Shown in pieces: positions 42,302 through 50,788 of a stretch of DNA of 64,000 nucleotides. Location: positions 1 to 64,000 of the forward strand of contig NZ_NFID01000016.1 of NCBI RefSeq assembly GCF_002161595.1, given 5' to 3'. This DNA comes from Gemmiger sp. An50 (GTDB lineage Bacteria; Bacillota; Clostridia; Oscillospirales; Ruminococcaceae). The notes below the pieces were generated by a model. That model searched no databases, was not told the origin of the DNA, and worked only from the letters and a program-made list of their open reading frames with translations. Numbering within the stretch: position 1 is the stretch's first letter; each line of letters starts with the position of its first letter. A program made the translations under genes and the position numbers.

Positions 42302-44511
42302 AGTGTGGCCCCGTTTCGCAGCAGGTCCGCCAGACAGCTGTAGCGCAGGTTCTGGCGGATATTTTCGGTCATGCGGGCTACAGTATCCGGGCGGCCGGCC
42401 AGAATGCACAGCCGCTTGGCGCGGGTCACGCCGGTGTACAGCAGGTTCCGGTAGCACAGCTTCTCCGGCAGATCACTCACCGGAATAACAACCGCCGCAA
42501 ACTCGCTGCCCTGACTCTTGTGCACCGTGACTGCGTAGGCAATTTCCAGCTCGGGGATGTTCTCGGCGGTGTACACCAGCTTGCGGTCGTCCATCTGCAC
42601 CAGCAGCGCCCGCTCGCCCGGGTCCACGCCCAGGATCACGCCCAGGTCGCCATTGAAGGCGCCCACACCTGCTTCGCCGCCGTCCCGCTCGTAGGGGATC
42701 AGGTAGTTGTTGCGCACCTGCATCACCTTATCGCCCAGGCGGAACACCTGGCCCGCCATTTCCAGCTGGGGCTTGTCCGGCGCGGGCGGATTGAGCATGG
42801 CCTGCAAGCGCTGGTTCAGCGCGGCGGTACCCACCGGGCCGATCTTGGTGGGACAAAGGACCTGAATATCCCGGATGGGGTCCAGGCCGTAGCTTTTGGG
42901 CAGCCGGGTGGCCACCAGGTCGCACACCAGCTGCTGACAGGCCAGACCGCTGGCCTGCAAAAAGAAGAAATCGCTGTTCCGGTCGCCCCGCTGGGGCACC
43001 AGCCCGTGCACGATGCGATGGGCGTTTTCCACGATCATGCTCTGATTCTGCTGGCGGAAGATCCGGGTCAGGCAGACGGTGGGCACCACTCCGCTGCGAA
43101 TCACCTCGCTGAGGATGTTGCCCGGGCCCACGCTGGGCAGCTGGTCCGCGTCCCCCACCATAATGATACGGCAGCCGTGCTTCAGCGCCGCCAAAAGGCT
43201 CTGGAAAAGCTTGGCGTCCACCATACTCATCTCATCCAGCACCACCACATCGCACTTGAGCAGGTTCTTCTCATTGTGGATGAAGCGCAGCAGATGGATT
43301 TGGGGGTCATAGTCCACCTCCAGCAGACGGTGGATGGTCTGGGCCTTCTGGCCGGTGAGCTCGCTCAGCCGCTTGGCTGCCCGGCCGGTGGGCGCGCACA
43401 AAGCCACCCGGTCCGCCTGATTCTGGAACAGGGCCAGGATGGCGTTCACGGTGGTGGTCTTGCCGGTGCCGGGGCCGCCGGTCAGCACCATCACGTTGCT
43501 GCACAGGGCAGTCTCGATGGCCTTGCGCTGCTCCGGCGCATAGGCAAAGCCCTGGGCCCGCTCCAGCGCCCGGATGTTCGCATCCAGGTCCCGGGGCTGG
43601 GTGGCCGGATAGCGGGTCAGCTCCCACAGGCGGGCGGCAATGTCCTGCTCGGCCCGCAGCAGGTCCGGCAGGTAAAGATATTCCCTTCCCTCGCAGATGT
43701 AGCGAGCCACCTCACCCTCGGCGATGGCGGCGTCCAGTTCCCGGTCGATGGCGTCCTCGCCGATCTTCAAAAACTTGGCTGTGGTGGTCAGCAGCTGGGG
43801 CCGGGGCAGGCAGGTATGGCCATTGCCCCCGTTGTGGCGCAGCACATACAGAATGCCTGCCCACAGACGCAGGCTGCCGTCCTGCGCCAGGTCCATCTCG
43901 GCGGCGATGGCATCCACCTGAGCAAATTTGAGCCGCAGCGGCTCGCCGCACAAGAGATACGGATTCTGCCGGATGGCCTCCACCGTACTGGGCCCCAGAT
44001 GGCGGTAGACCTCCACCGCCCGCACCGGGCTGATGCCGAACCGGCCCAGATAGGCCACCGCCTCCCGCACGCCGAACATGCGGCGGAATTCATTGCTGAT
44101 GGCCATGGCCTTATCCGACGTGATGCCCCGCAGGATGGTGAGCTTTTCCGGCTGATTGGCGATCACCTCCAGGCTGTCCGCTCCGAAGGTTTCCACCAGC
44201 TTTTTGGCGGTGGCGGGCCCGATGTAGGGCAGCGCACCGCTGGAAAGATAGGCCAGAGTGGCGGCTTCGTCCTGGGGCATGGAGGCCTCGCAGGAGGTGG
44301 CTTTGAACTGGGGTCCGTGGGTGGGATGATTTTCAAAATGTCCGTAAAGGGTAACGCTTTCGCCCACGTTCACCTCGCCCAGCACGCCGGTGACCACATG
44401 CAGTTCGCCCCCGGCGTTTACCTCGAACACCACATAGCCGGTGTCCTTGTTTTCATAAATCAGATGCTCGATGGTGCCTTCCATCCGCAGCAGCTGCTGT
44501 TCCTGCTCCAT
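42298..44511 (-). CDS. recD2: RecD2-type ATP-dependent DNA helicase
   Basis: This 737-residue SF1B helicase has the RecD2 order: an N-terminal OB-like domain, helix-hairpin-helix segments (LPYIGPATAKKLVETFG), Walker A TGGPGTGKTTTVNAIL, Walker B VVLDEMSM, motif III VGDADQLPSVGPGN and final motif VTVHKSQGSEF. RecD2 unwinds DNA 5'-3' and works in repair without RecBC. The start has no strong ribosome site before MEQEQQLLR. It begins an operon with comF and mreB. Confidence 0.94.
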   Translation of the reverse strand: MEQEQQLLRMEGTIEHLIYENKDTGYVVFEVNAGGELHVVTGVLGEVNVGESVTLYGHFENHPTHGPQFKATSCEASMPQDEAATLAYLSSGALPYIGPATAKKLVETFGADSLEVIANQPEKLTILRGITSDKAMAISNEFRRMFGVREAVAYLGRFGISPVRAVEVYRHLGPSTVEAIRQNPYLLCGEPLRLKFAQVDAIAAEMDLAQDGSLRLWAGILYVLRHNGGNGHTCLPRPQLLTTTAKFLKIGEDAIDRELDAAIAEGEVARYICEGREYLYLPDLLRAEQDIAARLWELTRYPATQPRDLDANIRALERAQGFAYAPEQRKAIETALCSNVMVLTGGPGTGKTTTVNAILALFQNQADRVALCAPTGRAAKRLSELTGQKAQTIHRLLEVDYDPQIHLLRFIHNEKNLLKCDVVVLDEMSMVDAKLFQSLLAALKHGCRIIMVGDADQLPSVGPGNILSEVIRSGVVPTVCLTRIFRQQNQSMIVENAHRIVHGLVPQRGDRNSDFFFLQASGLACQQLVCDLVATRLPKSYGLDPIRDIQVLCPTKIGPVGTAALNQRLQAMLNPPAPDKPQLEMAGQVFRLGDKVMQVRNNYLIPYERDGGEAGVGAFNGDLGVILGVDPGERALLVQMDDRKLVYTAENIPELEIAYAVTVHKSQGSEFAAVVIPVSDLPEKLCYRNLLYTGVTRAKRLCILAGRPDTVARMTENIRQNLRYSCLADLLRNGATL

Positions 44512-44550
44512 TTCCTCTGCCCCCCTTTGGCCGCCGTTCGCGTTTCTTTT

Positions 44551-45933
44551 TTATTCGTTGATTGTTGCCTGGGCCGCCTTTTCCGGCGGGTTGCCCAGAT
44601 TCTGGAAGATATTCCGCAGCACCAGCACCGCCGCGATGCTCAGGATGACCTCCGCAACGGTCTGGGCATAGGCCAAACCATAGAGCGGCCAGATCAGATT
44701 CAGGATCACCAGCGCGGGGATCTCTATCACGATCTTGCGCAGCACCGCGAACAGCAGAGCCTGCCGCCCCAGACCGCAGGCCTGGAAGACGCCCACCGCC
44801 AGAAAGTCCACACACAGGAAGGGCAGCGCCAGGCACATGCCATGCAAGAAGCGGGAGCCGTAGGCCACCGTCTCGGGATTTTCCATAAACAGAGTGATCA
44901 GCATATCGCTGTTGAACCAGTACACCACGCTGAGCACCGTCAGGAAGGAAAGTGCAATCTGTGCCGCGAAGAAGAAGCAGCGCTTCATGCGGCGGTAGTT
45001 GCCGGAGGCATAGTTGTAGCTGACCAGCGGCATGAGCCCCTGGGAAAGACCAAGCGCAATGTAAAACGGCACCTGGTTGATCTTCTGGGCGATGCCCATG
45101 GCAGCCACTGCATTGGACCCGTAAGCAGAGGTGAAGTTGTTCAGCACCGTCATGCCGGTCACATTCAAAAGGTTCTGGATGGCGGCAGGAATACCCACGC
45201 CGCACACACCCAGCACCACCTGACGGTCCGGCTTGCAGGGCCGCAGGCTGATGCAGCTGTTTTTGCGCCGCACCACCATCAGCACCAGGAAGTAGCAGCA
45301 GGCCACGCAGTTGGACAGGAAGGTGGCAAGGCCCGCGCCCGCCGCGCCCATATTCAGGCCCCAGGGAAGGATGAAGAAGGGGTCCAGCAGCATGTTCAAA
45401 AAACAGCCGCTCATGGTACCGATGCTGGCGTGCAGCGCGGCACCCTCGCTGCGCACCATGTAGGCCATCACGACATTCAGAATGGCGGGCACTGCACCGC
45501 AGCTGGTGGTCCAGAACAGATAGTCCGCCGTCGCCTTGGCATTATCGGCACTGGCGCCCAGCACCTGCAGCGCCGGAGCGGAAAAGAAGACAAAGAACAG
45601 CGAGATCAGCGCACCGCACAGCAGCGCGCACCAAAAGCCGAAGGAGGCGCTTTGCTGGGCGGTCTTTTTGTCGCCCCGGCCCAGGGCCCGGCTCATCATA
45701 CTGGAGGAACCCACGCCGAACAGATTGTTGATGGCATTGAAGGCCAGCAGCACCGGCGCGCCCAGGGTGACCGCCGCGTTCTGTACCGGGTCGTTGAGCA
45801 TGCCCACGAAGTAGGTATCGGCCAGATTGTACAACACCATTACCAGCGAGCTGGCAATGGTGGGCATGGCCATGGAAAGAACGGCCTTTGGCACCGGGGC
45901 CTGTTCGAACAAATAGGTGCGATCGCTCTGCAT
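44551..45933 (-). CDS. MATE-family efflux transporter
   Basis: This is a 460-residue protein with about 12 membrane helices. The N-terminal half has PTIASSLVMVLYNLADTYFV and the second half repeats the fold (MAYMVRSEGAALHASIGTM, GLMPLVSYNYASGNYRR). MATE proteins expel drugs or metabolites with sodium or proton uptake; the substrate is unknown. ATG 45933 has GGGGAGG five bases upstream. It has its own promoter (46012-46040) and is 39 bases upstream of recD2, so it may also feed that operon. Confidence 0.92.
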   Translation of the reverse strand: MQSDRTYLFEQAPVPKAVLSMAMPTIASSLVMVLYNLADTYFVGMLNDPVQNAAVTLGAPVLLAFNAINNLFGVGSSSMMSRALGRGDKKTAQQSASFGFWCALLCGALISLFFVFFSAPALQVLGASADNAKATADYLFWTTSCGAVPAILNVVMAYMVRSEGAALHASIGTMSGCFLNMLLDPFFILPWGLNMGAAGAGLATFLSNCVACCYFLVLMVVRRKNSCISLRPCKPDRQVVLGVCGVGIPAAIQNLLNVTGMTVLNNFTSAYGSNAVAAMGIAQKINQVPFYIALGLSQGLMPLVSYNYASGNYRRMKRCFFFAAQIALSFLTVLSVVYWFNSDMLITLFMENPETVAYGSRFLHGMCLALPFLCVDFLAVGVFQACGLGRQALLFAVLRKIVIEIPALVILNLIWPLYGLAYAQTVAEVILSIAAVLVLRNIFQNLGNPPEKAAQATINE

Positions 45934-46011
45934 AGTACCCTCCCCGCCTGCCGCGCCGCGAGTCTTTGCCTGGCGCGGGGCGCTCTGAAAAAACATCAAA
46001 CACAGTATTTT

Positions 46012-46040
46012 ATCATAGCACAGCGGCAGTCGTTTTTCAA
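46012..46040 (-). promoter_or_regulatory. Promoter of the MATE gene
   Basis: On the minus strand TTGAAA and TATGAT are separated by 17 bases, about 80 bases before the start codon. The GC-rich leader between contains no riboswitch-like pattern that I recognise. Confidence 0.7.
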
Positions 46041-46055
46041 CCAAGGCTCCTGCAC

Positions 46056-46093
46056 ACAAAAAGGCCCGGGGCGAACCAAGCGCCCCGGGCCGG
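46056..46093 (-). terminator. Terminator of the YeiH-like gene
   Basis: GGCCCGGGGCG and GCGCCCCGGGCC pair around a six-base loop and are followed by TTTTTTGTG on the minus strand, about 35 bases after the exporter gene. Confidence 0.85.
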
Positions 46094-46126
46094 AGTTGAT
46101 TTATAATACAATTATATAAAGGGCAA

Positions 46127-47143
46127 TCAGCCGATGAACACCCGAATCAGCACCAGAGCGAACACAATCTGGCAAGCGCCCACGCCCACGCCGTACAGCA
46201 TAGCGCGGGGGCCTTCGGCGGCAAGGTCACGGAATTTTACCCGCATGCCGATGGCAGCCAGGGCGATGATCTCGAACTGCTGGCTCACCAGCTTGGCCGC
46301 ATGGCTGACCACTGGAGGAATCACGCCCACGCTGTGCAGGATAGCCATGATGAAGAAGCCGATGATGAACCAGGGCACGCCTGCTTTTACCGCGCCGTGC
46401 TCTCCTGCTTCGGACTTGGAAAACAGCGGAGTGTCGTCCTTTTCCACGTTCATGCGGGAGAAGGCCAGCGCCACCAGCACGATAAACACAATGCGGATGA
46501 TCTTGAAGATGGTGGCGGTCTCCACCACCTCGCCGCCCACCAGCTGGGCGGAGGCGATCACCTGACCAATGGACTGCAGGGTGCCGCCGATCATGGCGGA
46601 GGTGTGCATCACCTCATGCTGGTAAACCACACCGGTGAGGATGGGAAGCACCACCATCAGGATGGTGCCGGTCACGTTCACGATTGTGATGGAAATGCCC
46701 TTGTCCTTGCTGTTGGCCTTGACCACCGGCGACACGGTGGCAATGGCAGAGGAGCCGCACACCGCGTTGCCCGCGCCCATCAGCAGGCTGAACTTTTTGC
46801 CGAAGCCCATCTTGCGGCCGATCAGATACGCCACCGCAACGGTGAGGGCCATCTGGCAGGCGATGAAGCCGAGGCCTCGCAGGCCCAGGGCCAGAATGTC
46901 GCTGAGCAGCAGGCTCGCGCCGGTGAGAACGATGGAATATTCCAGCAGGTTCCGCTCGGAAAACTTGGTGCCTGCATCAAAGCAGGGCTTGTTCAAAAAG
47001 GTGTTTCCGCACAGAATGCCCAGACCGATGGCGAACAACGCCGCGCCGATGCTGGGGAAAAATTTTGCAATGCCCTGGGCGATCAATGCCAGTACCAGGC
47101 AGACCAGAAAGCCGGGTGCATGTTTGGTAACGAACTGTTTCAT
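46127..47143 (-). CDS. YeiH/UPF0324-family membrane exporter (putative sulfate exporter family)
   Basis: This 338-residue protein has about 9-10 membrane helices. Family signatures are NTFLNKPCFDAGTKFSERNL near the start, GAGNAVCGSSAIATVSPVV in the middle and AIGMRVKFRDLAAEGPRAM near the end. The family is labelled sulfate exporter, but the substrate is not settled. ATG 47143 is chosen because the conserved part begins there, although the ribosome site is weak. It is divergent from a LysR-type gene, as yeiH is from yeiE in enteric bacteria, which suggests control by that regulator. Confidence 0.87.
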   Translation of the reverse strand: MKQFVTKHAPGFLVCLVLALIAQGIAKFFPSIGAALFAIGLGILCGNTFLNKPCFDAGTKFSERNLLEYSIVLTGASLLLSDILALGLRGLGFIACQMALTVAVAYLIGRKMGFGKKFSLLMGAGNAVCGSSAIATVSPVVKANSKDKGISITIVNVTGTILMVVLPILTGVVYQHEVMHTSAMIGGTLQSIGQVIASAQLVGGEVVETATIFKIIRIVFIVLVALAFSRMNVEKDDTPLFSKSEAGEHGAVKAGVPWFIIGFFIMAILHSVGVIPPVVSHAAKLVSQQFEIIALAAIGMRVKFRDLAAEGPRAMLYGVGVGACQIVFALVLIRVFIG

Positions 47144-47285
47144 AGTAAAGCCGCATTCCTTTCGTAGTTGCATGTTCCGGAAGGCGGCTGCTGTTCTGCG
47201 CCGCCCGGCGCGGGGAAATCCTGCCTTGGCTAGCAACATTTCTCTGCCCGCACTTGATTATACGGCCGATTTCATATAAAATCAA

Positions 47286-47304
47286 ATTAGTATTTATCGC
47301 TAAT
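47286..47304. promoter_or_regulatory. LysR-type operator (ATTAG-N9-CTAAT)
   Basis: The inverted repeat ATTAG / CTAAT with T-N11-A form lies in the AT-rich gap between the divergent exporter and LysR genes, 33 bases before the LysR start. LysR proteins bind such sites and autoregulate. Confidence 0.6.
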
Positions 47305-47336
47305 TCATAAGTCATATTTATAGAAAGTGAGATTGT

Positions 47337-48236
47337 ATGCTGGACCCGAAGCTTCATACCTTTTTACTGCTGGTGCAGTGCCAAAGCACCACCCGCTGCG
47401 CGGAGCTGCTCCACCTGACCCAGCCCGCCGTAAGCCAGCACATCCGGGCGCTGGAAGCGGCCTATGGGGTCAAGCTGTTTGTAAAGGAAGGGCGGCGGCT
47501 GGCGCTCACCCCGCAGGGGCATCGACTAGCCCAGCTCTGCCGCCGTCTGGCCACGCTGGACGAGCAGATTGCCCGGGAAATGCACCAGGGCGACACGCCT
47601 ACTCTGCGCTTCGGTGCTACCCTCTCCATCGCAGACGGCCTGATGCCAGCGGTGCTGCCCCAGCTGGTGGACCGGTTCCCCGAGATCCAGTTCCACATGG
47701 TGGAGCAGAACACCCACGCTTTGCTGGAACAGCTGGAAAACGGACTGCTGGATTTCGCCCTCATCGAAGGCAATTTCGATCACCGGCGCTACGATTACCA
47801 TCCCTTCTTTGTCAGCCGTTTTGTGGGTCTGTGCAGTCCGAACAGTCCCTACCGGGCTTTTCGCTGCCTGCGTGACACCTTACAGGCACCGTTGATTCTG
47901 CGGGAAAGCGGCAGCGGCACCCGGGACATCTTTGAGGGGGAATGCCGGGCCCACAATCTGGCGGTGACCGACTACATGAGCCTGTGCGAGATCGAGCACA
48001 TCCCTACCCTACTGGGCCTGGTTGCCGCGGGCAAGGGCATCACTTTTGCCTACGAGGTCGCCGCCCAAAGCCTGCTGGCTCAAAACAGGTTGCAGGTGAT
48101 GGAGCTGGAGGACCTGCAGCTGGAGCGGCCCTTCCACTTCGTCTGCCTGCCCGACAGCCCGCAATCCGAGCTGCTCGCCCAGCTGGCACAGGCGGTGGAA
48201 CAGGCCGCCAGCAGCTGCGCTGCAAAGTTTTTTTGA
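47337..48236 (+). CDS. LysR-family transcriptional regulator
   Basis: The 299-residue protein has the N-terminal winged helix (LHTFLLLVQCQSTTRCAELL, then LTQPAVSQHIRALE) and a C-terminal periplasmic-binding-like effector domain (PLILRESGSGTRDIFE). Effector-loop residues SGSGT are shared with CysB/CysL/YeiE-like members that sense small oxyanions or sulfur compounds. It is divergent from the YeiH-like exporter and separated by a LysR box, so it likely activates that gene. The start has only a weak GTGAG site. Confidence 0.9.
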   Translation: MLDPKLHTFLLLVQCQSTTRCAELLHLTQPAVSQHIRALEAAYGVKLFVKEGRRLALTPQGHRLAQLCRRLATLDEQIAREMHQGDTPTLRFGATLSIADGLMPAVLPQLVDRFPEIQFHMVEQNTHALLEQLENGLLDFALIEGNFDHRRYDYHPFFVSRFVGLCSPNSPYRAFRCLRDTLQAPLILRESGSGTRDIFEGECRAHNLAVTDYMSLCEIEHIPTLLGLVAAGKGITFAYEVAAQSLLAQNRLQVMELEDLQLERPFHFVCLPDSPQSELLAQLAQAVEQAASSCAAKFF

Positions 48237-48237
48237 A

Positions 48238-48290
48238 AAAGAAATCACCCGTCCGCCGGAAGCTTCCGACAGACGGGTGATTTTCTTATT
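48238..48290. terminator. Bidirectional terminator between LysR gene and metK
   Basis: AAATCACCCGTC pairs with GACGGGTGATTT; an inner GGAAGCTTCC extends the hairpin. A and T runs flank both sides, serving two convergent genes. Confidence 0.85.
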
Positions 48291-48307
48291 TCTTATGACG
48301 GCTTCAA

Positions 48308-49453
48308 TCAGGCCAGAGCGGCTTTCAGGGCATCCACACGGTCGGTGCGCTCCCAGGCCACGCCCAGGTCCTCACGGCCCATGTGACCGTAGGCGGCCAC
48401 GGCGCGGTAGCCGGGCTTGCGCAGCTCCAGCGCGCTGATGATGGCAGCGGGACGCAGGTCGAACACCTTGCGCACCGCGGCCTCCAGCTCCTCGCTGTTG
48501 TACTTGCTGGTGCCGAAGGTATCCACCAGGATGCTCACCGGCTCGGCCACGCCGATGGCGTAGGCCAACTGAACCTCGCACTTTTCCGCCAGACCGGCAG
48601 CCACGATGTTTTTGGCAACCCAGCGGGCGGCGTAGGCGGCGCTGCGGTCCACCTTGCTGGGGTCCTTGCCGCTGAAGGCACCGCCGCCGTGGCGGGCATA
48701 GCCGCCGTAAGTATCCACGATGATCTTGCGGCCGGTCAGGCCGGAGTCACCCTGAGGACCGCCCACCACAAAGCGGCCGGTGGGGTTGATGTAGTACTTG
48801 GTATTCTCGTCCAGCAGCTCGGCGGGGATCACCGGACGGATCACCTGCTCCATCACCTCGCGGCGCAGCTGCTCCATCTCCACGTCCGGGCTGTGCTGGC
48901 TGGAGATGACCACAGCATCCACGCGCACGGGCTTGCCGTCGTCGTACTCCACGGTCACCTGGCTCTTGCCGTCCGGACGCAGGTAAGCCATCTGGCCGTT
49001 CTTGCGCACCTCGGTCAGCCGCTTGGCCAGCTTGTGGGCCAGGCTGATGGGCAGGGGCATCAGCTCAGGGGTCTCGGTGCAGGCGTAGCCGAACATCATA
49101 CCCTGGTCGCCGGCGCCGCCCACCTCGTCGTTGGTGCCCAGCGCGATATCCGGGCTCTGCTCGTCGATGTTGGTCAGCACGGCGCAGGTGTCGGCATCAA
49201 AGCCATACTTGGCGCGGGTGTAGCCGATGTCCCGGATCACGTTGCGGGCAATGGTCTGGATGTCCACATAGCAGCTGGTGGTGATCTCGCCCATCACATG
49301 AACCAGACCGGTGGAGCAGGTGGTCTCACAGGCCACGCGGGCATCGGGGTCCTTTTCCAGGATGGCGTCCAGCACAGCGTCGCTGATCTGGTCGCAGATT
49401 TTGTCGGGATGGCCTTCGGTCACGGATTCAGAAGTAAAAAAGCATTTCGGCAT
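48308..49453 (-). CDS. metK: S-adenosylmethionine synthetase
   Basis: This 381-residue protein starts [20 protein letters not shown] and contains the MetK signatures [12 protein letters not shown] and [20 protein letters not shown]. It makes SAM from methionine and ATP. ATG 49453 has AAGGAGG eight bases upstream; the open frame further upstream runs through the riboswitch and is not translated. Control by the SAM-I riboswitch at 49571-49662 closes a feedback loop: high SAM stops transcription at the terminator at 49528. Confidence 0.97.
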   Translation of the reverse strand: MPKCFFTSESVTEGHPDKICDQISDAVLDAILEKDPDARVACETTCSTGLVHVMGEITTSCYVDIQTIARNVIRDIGYTRAKYGFDADTCAVLTNIDEQSPDIALGTNDEVGGAGDQGMMFGYACTETPELMPLPISLAHKLAKRLTEVRKNGQMAYLRPDGKSQVTVEYDDGKPVRVDAVVISSQHSPDVEMEQLRREVMEQVIRPVIPAELLDENTKYYINPTGRFVVGGPQGDSGLTGRKIIVDTYGGYARHGGGAFSGKDPSKVDRSAAYAARWVAKNIVAAGLAEKCEVQLAYAIGVAEPVSILVDTFGTSKYNSEELEAAVRKVFDLRPAAIISALELRKPGYRAVAAYGHMGREDLGVAWERTDRVDALKAALA

Positions 49454-49527
49454 GATGTTGCCCTCCTTGATTTGTATGCGCTCAGAGCGCAGGATTTGGC
49501 TGAAAAGCAACTTGCCGGAAACTGCAA

Positions 49528-49565
49528 CAAAAAGCGCCCAAAGGCCCGAAAGCCTTTGAGCGCTA
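49528..49565 (-). terminator. Expression-platform terminator of the SAM-I riboswitch
   Basis: On the minus strand AGCGCTCAAAGGC and GCCTTTGGGCGCT pair around TTTCGG and are followed by TTTTTGTTG. It lies just after the aptamer and before metK. Confidence 0.88.
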
Positions 49566-49570
49566 TTACG

Positions 49571-49662
49571 CTTATCTTTCGGTTTCCCGCAGGATTTGGC
49601 ACCTTGCATGATGCAGGTTGCTGGACTTCACAGGGCCTGTTCCCTCCGTCACTCTTGATAAG
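49571..49662 (-). promoter_or_regulatory. SAM-I (S-box) riboswitch aptamer for metK
   Basis: The minus strand starts CTTATCAAGAGTG and ends GATAAG (closing helix P1). Inside are the conserved GGAGGGAACAGGCCCTGTGA, the CAGCAACC segment and the GGTGCCAAATCCTGC segment of S-box RNAs, in order and with proper spacing. It binds SAM and favours the terminator downstream. Confidence 0.96.
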
Positions 49663-49685
49663 TTGCTATTCAATTTGCGAAACAC

Positions 49686-49714
49686 AGTGTAACACACCAG
49701 AAAAGGTCTGTCAA
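49686..49714 (-). promoter_or_regulatory. Promoter of the metK riboswitch leader
   Basis: TTGACA and TACACT on the minus strand are separated by exactly 17 bases; transcription would start about 20 bases before the aptamer. Confidence 0.85.
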
Positions 49715-49721
49715 GCACTTT

Positions 49722-50357
49722 TTAGCGGTTGCGGCCATGCAGCACAGGGCTGAGGGGCTTGTAGATCAGGAAGGTGACCAGCGAAACGATCAGGCCCTTG
49801 ACCAGAGTGAAGGGCATGTTGAAGATCAGCAGGCATTCCAGCAGGCCATTCACACTGGGGCGCAGCGCGCGGTAGGCGTCAATGATCAGGTCGATGCCGC
49901 CGAACATGGCGCTGTAGACCGGGTAGCTCAGGAAGTAGTTTACCGGCACCGAGATCACAGCCATGACCACAGAGCCGACCAGAGCGGCGATGACCGCGCC
50001 CAGACGGGTCTTCTTATACTTGTAGATCACGCCCGCGCTGCCCACAAAGGCCGCACCCAGCAAAAAGTTGCACACCTCGCCGATGCCGCCAGTGGAACCG
50101 TGGAAGATGGCTGCCAGGATGTTCTTCACCAGGCAGACCACCACGCCGGACACAGGGCCCATGCTGAAGGCCGCCAGCAGTGCGGGCAGCTCGGAGATAT
50201 CCATCTTCACAAAGCTGGGGATGAACATGGGCAGGCTGAAATCGAAGAACATGAGCACAGCCGCCACAGCGGAAAGCATAGCGGTAACGGTCATGTTGCG
50301 TACCCGCCGGGTGGAGCGGGCCATGGTGGTGGGTTCCGTGGTTTTTGCGTTTGTCAT
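49722..50357 (-). CDS. ribU: Riboflavin ECF transporter substrate-binding component
   Basis: This is a 211-residue membrane protein with about six helices. S-component features include the N-terminal MTVTAMLSAVAAVLMFFDFS, DISELPALLAAFSMGPVSG and a C-terminal FNMPFTLVKGLIVSLV. Riboflavin as substrate is supported by the FMN riboswitch in its leader. ECF modules need shared EcfA/EcfA'/EcfT, which are not in this window. ATG 50357 is chosen because GGAGG lies nine bases upstream. Confidence 0.92.
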   Translation of the reverse strand: MTNAKTTEPTTMARSTRRVRNMTVTAMLSAVAAVLMFFDFSLPMFIPSFVKMDISELPALLAAFSMGPVSGVVVCLVKNILAAIFHGSTGGIGEVCNFLLGAAFVGSAGVIYKYKKTRLGAVIAALVGSVVMAVISVPVNYFLSYPVYSAMFGGIDLIIDAYRALRPSVNGLLECLLIFNMPFTLVKGLIVSLVTFLIYKPLSPVLHGRNR

Positions 50358-50430
50358 AATCATTTTCCTCCCGGGCATTGCGCCCAATCATTTTTCGGAA
50401 AGTCGGCCCCAGTGTGTTGCCCGGCAGGTA

Positions 50431-50477
50431 AAACAAAACGCCCCTTTGCAGATGAAATACACCTGCAAAAGGGCGAA
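50431..50477 (-). terminator. Expression-platform terminator of the FMN riboswitch
   Basis: On the minus strand CGCCCTTTTGCAG and CTGCAAAAGGGGCG pair around a loop and are followed by TTTTGTTTTA. It lies between aptamer and ribU. Confidence 0.88.
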
Positions 50478-50498
50478 CAACAAACCTAAACGCTGCCG

Positions 50499-50611
50499 TT
50501 TCTTTCATCCGGACTATACCGTCGGCTCTGGAATCGCACCAGATCAGCACCCGAAAACACCGGGTGGTCGCGGGCTATACCGCCGGTGGGGAATTTCACC
50601 CCGCCCTGAAA
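50499..50611 (-). promoter_or_regulatory. FMN riboswitch (RFN element) for ribU
   Basis: Read on the minus strand it begins TTCAGGGCGGGGTGAAATTC, continues with CCCACCGGCGGTA, a variable stem (ACCCGGTGTTTTCGGGT), GATCTGGTGCGATTCCAGAG, CCGACGGTATAGTCCGGATG and AAAGAAA, all classical RFN-element blocks in order. It binds FMN and controls riboflavin uptake. Confidence 0.97.
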
Positions 50612-50628
50612 CTGCTTTCTTGAACATT

Positions 50629-50657
50629 ATTATATGCGCCCTTGCCAGAAAATGCAA
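50629..50657 (-). promoter_or_regulatory. Promoter of the ribU riboswitch leader
   Basis: On the minus strand TTGCAT and TATAAT are separated by 17 bases; the start falls about 10 bases before the aptamer. Confidence 0.82.
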
Positions 50658-50788
50658 GCGTTTCGTGAATTTTGTTTTGCAAAAGGTGCATATAACTTTT
50701 TTGAAAGCGGGGTGTGTGATATACTATGGATATACCCGTGTTCGACAATTTGCACGGGATAAAAAATTCAACAGGACGGATCACTACT

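Noticed and set aside
42520-46119. A plus-strand open frame of about 1,200 codons opposite recD2 and the MATE gene
   Set aside because: It is rich in H, Q and G, lacks any domain and lies antisense to two well-supported genes. Long antisense frames arise here from high GC at third codon positions.
49454-49609. N-terminal extension of MetK of about 50 codons
   Set aside because: It reads through the riboswitch and terminator, does not match MetK, and a strong ribosome site precedes the ATG at 49453.
50726-50788. Upstream ATG at 50726 as the start of the MscS gene
   Set aside because: The codon directly follows the extended -10 box, so it would lie before or at the transcription start. The family-like sequence begins after 50789.
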